Source of the DNA: Luteipulveratus halotolerans
GTDB lineage: Bacteria > Actinomycetota > Actinomycetes > Actinomycetales > Dermatophilaceae
DNA: 64,000 nucleotides
Reading direction: 5' to 3'
NCBI RefSeq assembly: GCF_001247745.1
Contig: NZ_LAIR01000002.1
Location: forward strand, 2,976,001-3,040,000
Shown: one piece after another, positions 31,712 to 39,776 of the stretch
Position numbering within the stretch: position 1 is the stretch's first letter
Layout of the letters: each line of letters opens with the position of its first letter
The notes under the pieces: generated by a model
Databases searched by the model: none
What the model saw: only the letters and a program-made list of their open reading frames with translations
Told to the model about the DNA's origin: nothing
Position numbers and translations under genes: made by a program

Positions 31712-33834
31712 GCCGACTCCTTCTCACGCTCGGGGGTCGACGCGGTGATGCCGGACGTCGACGCGATCACGTCGGCCATCTTCTTACGGAGCGCCTCGTA
31801 GAACACGTTGAGGGGGAACTCGTCCGGCTGCACCAGGTCGGTCAGACCCTTGGGCGGGCCGTCGAGCGGCAGCGCCCGCGCGCCCTGGGCCCAGGTGGAG
31901 GCGGGGTGCGGGGCGACGTAGGAGGACACGAACTCGTACGACGCGAGCCAGTGACCGACGCGCGACCGGTCGATGCCGGAGCGGTAGAGCCGCTCGACGT
32001 CCTCGCAGAGCGCGACGACGACCTCGGGCACCCGGCGCCAGTCGAAGGACAGCTTGTTGTCGGTCCAGCGCAGGGCGTCGTTCTTGTGCAGGTAGGCGAA
32101 CATCAGCTGGCCGCCGAGCCCGTCGTAGTTGCGCACCCGCTCACCGGTGATCGGGAAGCGGAACAGCCGGTCGAACAGGATCGCGTACTGGACGGACTTG
32201 GCGTACGCCTGGCCCTGCTTCTCGAGCTCGACCGCCTGGCGGAACGTGTTGAGGTCGCAGCGCAGCTCTTCGAGGGCGTACATCCAGAACGGCATCCGCT
32301 GCTTGATCATGAACGGGTCGAACGGCAGGTCACCGTGGCTGTGCGTCCGGTCGTGGATGAGGTCCCACATCGCGAACGTCGACTGCGCGAGCTCTTGTGA
32401 GGCGACGAGGCGCTCGGCGTCGGGCGGCAGCTGCAGGCTGAGCAGCTCGGCCGCCGACGAGACGACGCGACGGAAGCGCGCGCCCTCTCGGTCGCAGAAG
32501 ATCGCGCCCCAGCTGAACTTCGGGACCTCGCGCACCGCAACGGTCTCGGGGAAGAGCACGGCCGAGTTGGTGTCGTAGCCCGGGGTGAAGTCGATGAAGT
32601 TGACCGCAAGGAACATCGGGTTGTCGTAGGTCTCCTCGACCTTGGCCAGCCAGTCGGGCCACTGCACCGAGATCAGCAGCGCCTCGAACACGCGGTCGAG
32701 GTTGCCGTTCTGGGTGTACATCGGGAAGACGACGAGGTGCTCGATCCCGTCCTCGCGACACAGGTCGGGCCGGAACGCCATGAGCGAGTCGAGGAAGTCG
32801 GGCTTGGCGAACCCACCCGCAACCCAGCGGTCGAGGTCGACCGGCAGCGCCTCCAGGTAGGCGGCGTCGTGCGCGAATCGCGATGCCAGCGCTGCGATCT
32901 CGACCTTCATCGACTCGACCAGGGCCGTAGCGCGCGGGTGGCGCTCGGCATCCGGGATCGAGCCGTCCTTGGCCTGCATGAGCCGCAGCTCCTCGACGGC
33001 GGCCTTGAGGCGCAGCCACTCCGGAAGCGATGCGGACTCGCTGCTGCGCGCGGGCGCGGCGGCCGTCGTACGCATGCCGCCGGAGGCCCAGGTGACGACG
33101 TTGGTCCACAGCCGGGCGTTGTCGAGCTCGTCGATGGAGTCGTCGCCGACGAGGTCGGAGTCGGCGAGTACGACGACGCGACCGGAGCCGAATCGCGTTG
33201 CGACGGCGAGGGGTTGGCCGGCCGGGTACGCCGTCGGGCTGGTCCGCGCGAGCACGAGCGCGTCGGGAGCCGAGGTGGTGTCGATGACCCCGGCGCGGTA
33301 GAAGCACATCTCGTCGACGCCCGCGAGCAGACCCTGGCCGAGGCCCGCACCGGGCTGGCCGAGCACCCACGTGGCGTTGCTCTGGTGGCGACGACCGCCG
33401 TCGGCCGACTCGTGCACCAGCGTGCTCGTGACGCGCAGCCCGAAGCGCGCAAGCAGGTCGTTGACGTTGTTGCCGTAGGTGTCCTGGTCGCACTCGGCGA
33501 GCACCACGAGCCCGCCGCCGTCGCGCACGTACGCCTCGATCGCCTCGATCTCGTCGGCGCCGAGCACCGGTGGCAGGTCGCCCATCACACGCTCGGAACG
33601 CGCCTCGGCCGGGTGAGCGATGACCAGCACGTCGTGCTCGGCGAGCGCGTCGGCGTCGAGCGGGCCGCGCGAGTGGGCGTGCACCTGCAGGCCGCGCGCG
33701 GCGAGCACCTCGCCCGCACGAGCCAGGCTCGCGTCGGCCGGGTTGGCGGGGTTCATCGTCGCCGCGACCTCGCGGCTGAGCGACCACGCACTGCTGTGCG
33801 CCTGCTCGACCAGCACCTTCGGGAACACGCTCAC
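31708..33834 (-). CDS. DUF6421-like large protein with N-terminal GATase/ThuA-like domain
   Basis: 708 residues, cytoplasmic. The N-terminal 240 residues resemble a ThuA/class I glutamine-amidotransferase-like fold: EQAHSSAWSLSREVAATMNP, HDVLVIAHPAEARSERVMGD, AYVRDGGGLVVLAECDQDTY, RFGSGRVVVLADSDLVGDD. The rest (from about 270) is a long uncharacterised domain with QNGNLDRVFEALLISVQWPD, LIHDRTHSHGDLPFDPFMIK and a helical end. The HxHxD-like HDRTHSHGD could bind metal. I assign DUF6421 by memory of its appearance, with moderate certainty. Coupled by ATGA to the SDR gene downstream. Function unknown. Confidence 0.8.
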   Translation of the reverse strand: MSVFPKVLVEQAHSSAWSLSREVAATMNPANPADASLARAGEVLAARGLQVHAHSRGPLDADALAEHDVLVIAHPAEARSERVMGDLPPVLGADEIEAIEAYVRDGGGLVVLAECDQDTYGNNVNDLLARFGLRVTSTLVHESADGGRRHQSNATWVLGQPGAGLGQGLLAGVDEMCFYRAGVIDTTSAPDALVLARTSPTAYPAGQPLAVATRFGSGRVVVLADSDLVGDDSIDELDNARLWTNVVTWASGGMRTTAAAPARSSESASLPEWLRLKAAVEELRLMQAKDGSIPDAERHPRATALVESMKVEIAALASRFAHDAAYLEALPVDLDRWVAGGFAKPDFLDSLMAFRPDLCREDGIEHLVVFPMYTQNGNLDRVFEALLISVQWPDWLAKVEETYDNPMFLAVNFIDFTPGYDTNSAVLFPETVAVREVPKFSWGAIFCDREGARFRRVVSSAAELLSLQLPPDAERLVASQELAQSTFAMWDLIHDRTHSHGDLPFDPFMIKQRMPFWMYALEELRCDLNTFRQAVELEKQGQAYAKSVQYAILFDRLFRFPITGERVRNYDGLGGQLMFAYLHKNDALRWTDNKLSFDWRRVPEVVVALCEDVERLYRSGIDRSRVGHWLASYEFVSSYVAPHPASTWAQGARALPLDGPPKGLTDLVQPDEFPLNVFYEALRKKMADVIASTSGITASTPEREKESA

Positions 33835-34054
33835 CAGAACACCTACCTCGCACGGGATTTTTTACTGCCACAACCAGCGTAAGCCGGAGATTATTCGTCC
33901 AGCAAGCCGGTCTGCACCGATTCCAGGAATCCCTGTGACGGCGACCACTGTCGCGCTCTGGCGCCCTTCGCTACGGCCGGACGCTTGCTCCTCCGTCGCT
34001 GCGCGCCCAACCTTCGCTGCGGTCACCTTCGCCGCTCCGCTTACCCTCATCCGC

Positions 34055-35206
34055 ATGTCCGTGTCACGCCTCCTCCCCACTCCGGAGTCCGAGGACCTGA
34101 TCGAGCTCACCCGCGATCTCGCCCGCGGCGTCCTCGCACCCCGCGTCGACGAGGCCGAGCGCGCCGGTGAGATGCCGCGCGACGTCTATCGCACCCTCGG
34201 CGAGGCGGGCCTGCTCTCGCTCCCCTACCCCGAGGAGTACGGCGGTGGCGGGCAGCCGTACGAGGTCTACCTCCAGGTGGTCGAGGAGATCGCCTCCGCC
34301 TGGATGTCCGTGGCTGTCGGCACGTCCGTGCACTCGCTGACCTGCTATCCGCTGGCGTCGTTCGGCACCGAGGAGCAGCGCAAGGAGTTCCTGCCGGACA
34401 TGCTCAGCGGCCGCCTGCTCGGCGCGTACGGCCTGTCCGAGCCGATGGCCGGCTCCGACGTCTCGGCCATCTCGACCCGGGCGCGCCGCACCGACGACGG
34501 GTCGTCGTACGTCGTGCGCGGCCGCAAGGCGTGGATCTCCAACGCCGGCCATGCCGACTTCTACACGACGTTCGTCCGTACGAGCGATCATCCGTCGCGC
34601 GGTCTGTCCTGTCTGCTGATCCCGGCCGACGTCGAGGGCATCTCGTTCGGGGCGCCCGAGCGCAAGATGGGCCTGGCGAGCGACCCGGTGCGCGAGGTCA
34701 TCCTCGACGACGCCGTGGTCGACTCGGGCCGACTCATCGGCGAGGAGGGCCAAGGCATGAAGATCGCCCTGTCGGCTCTCGACTCCGGCAGGCTCGGAAT
34801 CGCAGCAGCCGCAACCGGACTCGGCCAGGCAGCGCTCGACCTCGCGATCTCGTACGCCAAGGAACGCCATCAGTTCGGCCGGCCGATCGCCGACAACCAG
34901 GGGCTCGCGTTCATGCTCGCCGACATGGCGACCGCCGTCTCGTCGGGCCGCACCGCCTACCTGTACGCAGCCCGCCTGCGCGACGCCGGCAAGCCGTTCA
35001 CGCGTGAGGCCGCGATCGCCAAGCTCACGGCCACCGATGCCGCGATGAAGGTGACGACCGACGCCGTACAGGTGCTCGGCGGCGCCGGCTACACCCAGGA
35101 CTTCCCGGCCGAGCGGATGATGCGCGACGCCAAGGTCACGCAGATCTTCGAAGGCACCAACCAGATCCAGCGCCTGGTCATCTCACGCCAGCTGCTTCAG
35201 GACTAG
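34055..35206 (+). CDS. Acyl-CoA dehydrogenase
   Basis: FAD enzyme that introduces the alpha-beta double bond in acyl-CoA, 383 residues. LSEPMAGSDVSAISTRA and RKAWISNAGHADFYTTF form the FAD/substrate loops; FGRPIADNQGLAFMLADMAT and the end VLGGAGYTQDFPAERMMRD and VTQIFEGTNQIQRLVISRQL carry the catalytic base (Glu in FEGTNQIQ). It starts at the ATG at 34055. It is followed after 14 bases by an HSD10-like dehydrogenase, suggesting branched-chain or short-chain fatty acid beta-oxidation, as in isoleucine catabolism. Confidence 0.95.
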   Translation: MSVSRLLPTPESEDLIELTRDLARGVLAPRVDEAERAGEMPRDVYRTLGEAGLLSLPYPEEYGGGGQPYEVYLQVVEEIASAWMSVAVGTSVHSLTCYPLASFGTEEQRKEFLPDMLSGRLLGAYGLSEPMAGSDVSAISTRARRTDDGSSYVVRGRKAWISNAGHADFYTTFVRTSDHPSRGLSCLLIPADVEGISFGAPERKMGLASDPVREVILDDAVVDSGRLIGEEGQGMKIALSALDSGRLGIAAAATGLGQAALDLAISYAKERHQFGRPIADNQGLAFMLADMATAVSSGRTAYLYAARLRDAGKPFTREAAIAKLTATDAAMKVTTDAVQVLGGAGYTQDFPAERMMRDAKVTQIFEGTNQIQRLVISRQLLQD

Positions 35207-35220
35207 AGAGGCGAATTTCC

Positions 35221-35985
35221 TTGCAGATCAACGACTCCACCGTCGCACTCGTCACCGGCGGAGGCTCCGGCCTCGGCGAGGCCACCGCCCGCCGTCTCGC
35301 CGCCGACGGTGCGGCCGTCGTCATCGCCGACCTCGAGCAGTCCAAGGGCGCCGAGGTCGCCGCATCGCTCGGTGACCGTGCCCGCTTCGTCGCCACCGAC
35401 GTCCGCGACGAGGCCCAGGTGCAGGCTGCGGTCGACGCCGCCGGTGAGCTCGGCGAGCTGCGCGTCGTCGTCAACTGCGCCGGCGTCGGCACGCCCGGCC
35501 GCATCATCAGCAAGCGCGGCGTGCTCGGCCTCGACGACTACCGCACCGTCATCGAGATCAACCTGATCGGCACCTTCAACGTGCTGCGCCTGTCGGCCGC
35601 GGCGATGGTCGCGAACGAGCCCGTCGACGGAGACCGCGGTGTCGTGGTGATGACCGCCTCGGTGGCGGCGTTCGACGGCCAGATCGGCCAGGCGGCGTAC
35701 GCGTCGTCCAAGGGCGGCGTCGTCGGTCTCACCCTGACCTCGGCGCGCGACCTCGCCGACAAGGGCGTGCGCGTCATGACCATCGCGCCGGGCACGTTCG
35801 AGACGCCGATGCTGGCGGGGCTGCCGAACGACGTGAAGTCGGTGCTCGAGGCGCAGGTGCCGCACCCGTCGCGGCTCGGCTCGCCCGACGAGTACGCCGC
35901 GCTGGTGGCCCACATCGTCGACAACGGCATGCTCAACGGTGAGGTCATCCGCCTCGACGGCGCGCTGCGGATGCCGCCCCGCTGA
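35221..35985 (+). CDS. SDR of the 3-hydroxyacyl-CoA dehydrogenase type II (HSD10-like) group
   Basis: 254 residues from a TTG start. The NAD motif is ALVTGGGSGLGEATARRLAA, the NAG-type motif is VVNCAGVGTPGRIISKRGVL, catalytic Ser is in VVMTASVAAFDGQIG and YxxxK in AYASSKGGVVGL. The end MLNGEVIRLDGALRMPPR is typical of human HSD17B10 relatives, which oxidise 3-hydroxyacyl-CoA and 2-methyl-3-hydroxybutyryl-CoA. With the preceding acyl-CoA dehydrogenase it makes a two-step beta-oxidation operon. Confidence 0.93.
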   Translation: MQINDSTVALVTGGGSGLGEATARRLAADGAAVVIADLEQSKGAEVAASLGDRARFVATDVRDEAQVQAAVDAAGELGELRVVVNCAGVGTPGRIISKRGVLGLDDYRTVIEINLIGTFNVLRLSAAAMVANEPVDGDRGVVVMTASVAAFDGQIGQAAYASSKGGVVGLTLTSARDLADKGVRVMTIAPGTFETPMLAGLPNDVKSVLEAQVPHPSRLGSPDEYAALVAHIVDNGMLNGEVIRLDGALRMPPR

Positions 35986-35989
35986 GCGA

Positions 35990-36547
35990 CTAGTCCTTCT
36001 CCTCGCCCTCGTCGGGCAGCTTGCCCTCCCGCTCGGCGCGGGCGACGACCTTCGTGACGAACTCGATCGAGCCGCAGTCGGCGTCGAGCAGCTCGCTGCG
36101 ACGGGCCAGCCACTGCTCACCGAGGTCACGACGCACCTTCTCGTCGACCTCGGTGCGCGCCGGGTTGAGGATCGTCTGCTCCTCCTCACCGATGTGGTGG
36201 TTGAGCGCCTCGGCGAGCTTCTCGACGGCGTCGTCGAACTTCTGGGTGTCGGTGCCCTTGCACTCCAGCAGGTGCAGCAGCGCCTGGTTGCCCTCGGCGT
36301 GCTCCTCCTCGCCGTGCTCGGCCTCGTGCTCGTCGATGGCGTCCTTGCGCTGCAGCTGCGGGTAGACCTTCTCCTCCTCGGCCTCGCCGTGGGCGATCAG
36401 GACGGCCGACAGGGCGGCTCGGGCGGCCTCACGGTCAGCCGTCGCGTCGCGCAGGTCGCGCAGCAGCGACTCGAAGAATCGGTGGTCGTCGAGGATCAGG
36501 TCGACGACGTCGCCCTGCGTGGGGCGGGGGATCGAGATCTCGCTCAT
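35990..36547 (-). CDS. Hemerythrin-domain protein
   Basis: 185 residues. Iron-ligand residues of the hemerythrin bundle appear as LDDHRFFESLLRDL, IAHGEAEEEKVYPQLQ and LNHHIGEEEQTILNPA. A glutamate-rich insert EHEAEHGEEEHAEGNQ adds potential metal ligands. Likely an oxygen, NO or iron-responsive di-iron protein. Start taken as the ATG at 36547 (MSEISIPRPTQGD); a GTG two codons upstream is an alternative. It converges with the HSD10 gene at a four-base gap. Confidence 0.9.
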   Translation of the reverse strand: MSEISIPRPTQGDVVDLILDDHRFFESLLRDLRDATADREAARAALSAVLIAHGEAEEEKVYPQLQRKDAIDEHEAEHGEEEHAEGNQALLHLLECKGTDTQKFDDAVEKLAEALNHHIGEEEQTILNPARTEVDEKVRRDLGEQWLARRSELLDADCGSIEFVTKVVARAEREGKLPDEGEEKD

Positions 36548-36672
36548 GGTCACGGTCTACCGCGTGAGCTCGTGCCGGCCCCGCCGACACGCTGTGGCTC
36601 GCCCGATCGTGGGAGAGGGTTCGCACCTGCGGAGGTGTTCGGTGGCGTACGCCGACCGCCACCGTCGCACCC

Positions 36673-37149
36673 ATGACGACGACACGACGTACTCAGACCC
36701 TCGGCATCCTGCTCGCGGTGTGGAGCTTCGGCTTCGCCTGCGTCCACATGGCGTGGGCGGCCGGCTGGCGCGGCGGCCTGCCCGACTCCTTCGACTCGAT
36801 CTTCGAACGCCCCTGGTTCCTCGCGTACGACATCGTCGCCGGGCTGCTGATGTACGCCGCCGCGGCCGGTGCGCTGATGCTCGCTGTCGGACGGGTGACA
36901 CCTCGGCTGCGGCGCGCCACCCTGATCTGCTCGGTGCTCGCGCTGCTGCGGGGTGCGCCGGCGGTGCTGTTCGACGTGATGGGCAGCGACTACCAGGTCG
37001 TGGGCTTCGGCGCCGACGTGTGGTTCACGGTGTCGGGTCTGGCCGGGCTGGCGCTGTGGCGTCGTACGGCCGCTGCATCGGCACCTGCCACCACCGAGCG
37101 TGCTGCGCACCCTGCGCTGTCGCGAGCGCACGCGCGACACGGAGCGTGA
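36673..37149 (+). CDS. DUF3995-like small membrane protein
   Basis: 158 residues, four hydrophobic segments: LGILLAVWSFGFACVHMAWA, FLAYDIVAGLLMYAAAAGAL, LICSVLALLRGAPAVLFDV, VWFTVSGLAGLALW. The opening with HMAWAAGW matches DUF3995 proteins of unknown function. The 3' end overlaps the convergent neighbour by 125 bases; the last 30 codons of this gene are low-complexity and may be the less constrained side. Confidence 0.8.
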   Translation: MTTTRRTQTLGILLAVWSFGFACVHMAWAAGWRGGLPDSFDSIFERPWFLAYDIVAGLLMYAAAAGALMLAVGRVTPRLRRATLICSVLALLRGAPAVLFDVMGSDYQVVGFGADVWFTVSGLAGLALWRRTAAASAPATTERAAHPALSRAHARHGA

Positions 37150-37528
37150 TCTGCGCGGCGGTGGCGAGCAGCAGCGGTCCCATCGGCACCTCGAGCAGGA
37201 GCGCGGTCAGCAGGGACTCGTCCTGGTCGCCACTCGTCGCGGTCATCGCGTCGAACCATGCGTCGACCAGCAGCATCGTGCCGGCCACCGCTGCCGCGAC
37301 GACCGTCATGAGTCGGCGTTTCCACGCCAGCAGCGCGGTGGCAGCGAGCGCGAGCGTCAGCACGATGTCGAAGCCGGTCCACGTCCACGCCCAGCGGCGC
37401 GCGACGTAGTGGTGCGGCAGCGCGAACGCCAGGTAGACCGTCCACGGCACGAGCAGCACCGACCCGATGGTGGCGAGCGGCAGGATCAACCGCCGGCGCC
37501 GGCGTACGGCTGAGTCGGTGACCGTCAT
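37025..37528 (-). CDS. Hypothetical four-TM membrane protein
   Basis: 167 residues, with hydrophobic segments LILPLATIGSVLLVPWTVYL, WTGFDIVLTLALAATALLAW, MTVVAAAVAGTMLLVDAWFD and LLLEVPMGPLLLATAAQITL. The WTWTGFDIVLTLALAATALL and DAWFDAMTA features resemble uncharacterised actinobacterial membrane proteins. It lies in the opposite direction to the DUF3995-like gene with a 125-base coding overlap at their 3' ends. Function unknown. Confidence 0.75.
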   Translation of the reverse strand: MTVTDSAVRRRRRLILPLATIGSVLLVPWTVYLAFALPHHYVARRWAWTWTGFDIVLTLALAATALLAWKRRLMTVVAAAVAGTMLLVDAWFDAMTATSGDQDESLLTALLLEVPMGPLLLATAAQITLRVARALATAQGAQHARWWQVPMQRPYDATAPARPDPTP

Positions 37529-37595
37529 TGTCTGGCTCCCACCGCCGGGGCGCGCCGATCGCGCACCACAGGAGGGAATCTAGCCCGGGTCGTGC

Positions 37596-37671
37596 TGGAG
37601 CCGGTGACAGGAGTCGAACCCGCGACATCTTCATTACAAGTGAAGCGCTCTACCAACTGAGCTACACCGGC
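37596..37671 (-). tRNA. tRNA-Thr (anticodon TGT), CCA encoded
   Basis: Cloverleaf with seven-base acceptor GCCGGTG / CACCGGC, D arm GCTC...GAGC, anticodon stem CTTCA / TGAAG with loop CTTGTAA (anticodon TGT), five-base variable region and T loop TTCGACT. A discriminator T and a genomic CCA follow. It reads codon ACA. The T stem has two G-T pairs. Confidence 0.96.
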
Positions 37672-37876
37672 GAGCAGCCACACCGAAGGGCGCGGCAGCC
37701 GCGACGATGCTACCTGGCGGGTACGCCGGTCGCCGACTTCTGTGGGCGCGGTCGACCGCGCACCGTCGTCGAGGGGTGGCTTCCTCGCCGACCGTGGCCC
37801 GCTCGCTGACGAGACACCTGCCAACCGCCGGGCCTTTCGACATCCGACGGGGGCGGACGGGCAGGAGGCGGGGTGC

Positions 37877-38521
37877 TCAACCAGCGCTGGTGGCGAGCAC
37901 GGCCACCAGCGCGCCCACCAGCATCGACGGGCCGTACGCGAACCGCGCCGTCCGCGACGCACCCCGCGCCACGAGCACGACCGCCCACAGCCCGCCGATC
38001 ACGAACCCGGCCCCGATCCCGAGCAGCGCCGTGAACAGGCCGAGCCACCCCAGCGCCAGCGCCAGCAGGACCGCGAGCTTGAGGTCGCCCAGGCCGAGCC
38101 CGCCCAGCACGAGCACCGCGAACACCACCAGCGCCACCACCGCCGACCACAGCCCGGTCGACATCCGGTGCCAGTCGCTCTCGAGTGCGGACGCGAGCAC
38201 CAGCAGCCCCGCGACGACGGGGAGGCCGCCGAGGGTCAGCAGGTCCGGAAGCCGGTGCACCTGCAGGTCGACCGCGGCGAGCGCCACCCCGGCGCAGGCG
38301 AGCACCGCGAACGCCGGCCAGGCCGTCGTGAGCGCGAGCACCCGCAGCTTCCAGGCGAGGACCCCACACACGAGCGCGGACGCGGGCACGACCCACGCGT
38401 ACGACGACGACGGCACCGGCTCGGACGGGAGCCGCCACGACCCGCGCCGGAGCCAGGCGAGCGTCGTACAGCCGAGGGCAGTGCCGACGCAGGCGGCGAG
38501 GAGGACGAGGAGCACGCGCAC
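37877..38521 (-). CDS. Prepilin peptidase, A24 type (short form)
   Basis: 214-residue polytopic aspartic protease that cleaves prepilin-like leader peptides at the membrane. The catalytic aspartates are Asp85 in AAVDLQVHRLPDLLT and Asp146 in the GLGLGDLKLA motif (GxGDxK). The N-terminal methylase cysteine domain is absent, as in many actinobacterial forms. A GTG at 38521 is the start. No pilin or pilus-assembly gene is in the window, so its substrate must be encoded elsewhere. Confidence 0.9.
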   Translation of the reverse strand: MRVLLVLLAACVGTALGCTTLAWLRRGSWRLPSEPVPSSSYAWVVPASALVCGVLAWKLRVLALTTAWPAFAVLACAGVALAAVDLQVHRLPDLLTLGGLPVVAGLLVLASALESDWHRMSTGLWSAVVALVVFAVLVLGGLGLGDLKLAVLLALALGWLGLFTALLGIGAGFVIGGLWAVVLVARGASRTARFAYGPSMLVGALVAVLATSAG

Positions 38522-38584
38522 ATGATGCCGTCGCGAGCGGTCGTCGCGCAGACGGCCTGTGGACGGCCCGGACGATCGTGCGAA

Positions 38585-38617
38585 CCCCCACCTTCCGAGG
38601 CGGCGGAGAGGTGGGGG
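38585..38617. terminator. Hairpin upstream of the prepilin peptidase gene
   Basis: Nine-base stem CCCCCACCT / AGGTGGGGG with a 15-base loop, 64 bases before the peptidase start. It could be a second terminator for the Rpf gene or a leader structure. Confidence 0.55.
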
Positions 38618-38657
38618 CCCGCACCATCACCGGGTCGACCGATGGGCGAGCACACGA

Positions 38658-38695
38658 CGAAGGGTCGGCCGGAGAACGGTCCGGCCGGCCCTTCG
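38658..38695 (-). terminator. Rpf gene terminator
   Basis: Sixteen-base stem CGAAGGGTCGGCCGGA with one mismatch around a six-base loop, starting eight bases after the Rpf stop codon. GC-rich and without a long T-run, as usual in this genome. Confidence 0.8.
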
Positions 38696-38702
38696 AGGTG
38701 CG

Positions 38703-39422
38703 TCAGAGCACGTGCGAGTTGAGGTAACGCTGCAGCGCGGTGACCGTGCGCGAGTTCAGGTAGGAGGCGCCGTCACGCGAGATGCCGATCCTGGACTGCA
38801 GGGCGGCGACGGTCTTGGGACCGATCGAGCCGTCCTGGGTCACACCGACCTTGCGCTGCAGTGCGCGCTTGGTGATCGGGCCGAACGAGCCGTCCTGCGT
38901 GGTGCCGACCCACTTCTGCACGCCCTTGGTGGTGAGCGGGCCGAACGAGCCGTCGACCGCGAGCTCGCCGGTGGAGGTGGAGCCGCCACGCGAGGTGGTG
39001 CCGCCGCCGACCTGGACCGCCGCACCGTTGGTGCGGGTCAGACCCGCGCGCTTGGAGCAGACCGGCCACGCACCGGGGCCCTGGCTGGCCAGGGTGCGCT
39101 GAGCGATGCGGATCTGGTTGTCGCGCGAGGTGCGGTTGGCGGTCGACGCGTAGGCCTGGCCGCCGTAGGCCTTCCAGGTGGAGTACGAGAACTGCAGGCC
39201 GCCGTAGTAGCCGTTGCCGGTGTTGATCGACCAGTTGCCACCGGACTCGCACTCCGCGACGCGGTCCCACACGTTGTAGGGCGTCGCGGCCTTGGCCTCA
39301 CCAGCGGTGGCGAGACCGGCACCGGCGACCGCAGCGGACGCCATAGCGACACCGAGCACGCGACGACCGGTCACAGGGCTCGAGGACTGCTTCTCAGAGG
39401 CGTGCTTGGGGGTATAGCGCAC
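38703..39422 (-). CDS. Resuscitation-promoting factor (Rpf) domain protein with peptidoglycan-binding repeats
   Basis: Secreted muralytic enzyme, 239 residues. A basic N-terminus and hydrophobic core VLGVAMASAAVAGAGLATAG end in an AKA-A cleavage site near residue 46. The Rpf domain YNVWDRVAECESGGNWSINT, then GYYGGLQFSYSTWKAYGG, carries the catalytic glutamate (Glu59 in CESGGNW). C-terminally there are four short peptidoglycan-binding repeats of the form DGSFGPxT-x-x-x-LQ. The start is a GTG with GGAAGGAAT upstream. A ydaO-type c-di-AMP riboswitch lies directly upstream, a known arrangement for actinobacterial rpf genes. Confidence 0.94.
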   Translation of the reverse strand: MRYTPKHASEKQSSSPVTGRRVLGVAMASAAVAGAGLATAGEAKAATPYNVWDRVAECESGGNWSINTGNGYYGGLQFSYSTWKAYGGQAYASTANRTSRDNQIRIAQRTLASQGPGAWPVCSKRAGLTRTNGAAVQVGGGTTSRGGSTSTGELAVDGSFGPLTTKGVQKWVGTTQDGSFGPITKRALQRKVGVTQDGSIGPKTVAALQSRIGISRDGASYLNSRTVTALQRYLNSHVL

Positions 39423-39443
39423 AGCTGATTCCTTCCTGACGAA

Positions 39444-39606
39444 CGCCTGTGAGGTGAGCTGTCGGGTTCGGGCTGTCAGGTGCCCGGCCGGCGTACCGGC
39501 TTCACCCCAAGACGCCTGACTGCTGCGTCGTCGTACGTGGGTCCCCCACCCTCGTCCGTGCGCCCGGACCATCCGGGAGGTCGCGCCAGTGACGAGGTTC
39601 AGCGTT
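39444..39606 (-). promoter_or_regulatory. ydaO/yuaA c-di-AMP riboswitch in the rpf leader
   Basis: Read on the minus strand, the leader contains in order CGCTGAAC, GGACCCA, GGGGTGAA and CCGAACCCGACAG followed by CTCACCTCACAGGCG. These are the conserved blocks of the ydaO motif. It ends about 20 bases before the GTG of the rpf gene. In this class c-di-AMP binding normally lowers expression. Boundaries are approximate. Confidence 0.88.
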
Positions 39607-39776
39607 CGGGCGCGCGCACAAGGCCATATGCAGTTGTGTCCGGCGGCCCGGGATCGGGCTGCACTCGGCGGGAACATCGACCCGCACGGGCGAAACGTTA
39701 CGAACGAAATCACACGTTGGCCAACATCTCCGCAAGCCCGGTGGACCCGCCCGAGATGCTGTATAAGGCCCTCGGA

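Noticed and set aside
33835..34054. A small gene in the space between the DUF6421 and acyl-CoA dehydrogenase starts
   Set aside because: Only low-complexity CTTCGCT(A/G)CGG repeats and promoter-like T-rich sequence; no start with a ribosome site and coding pattern.
37877..38521. A type IV pilus or tad locus around the prepilin peptidase
   Set aside because: No pilin, ATPase or platform gene is within reach; the neighbours are a tRNA and rpf.
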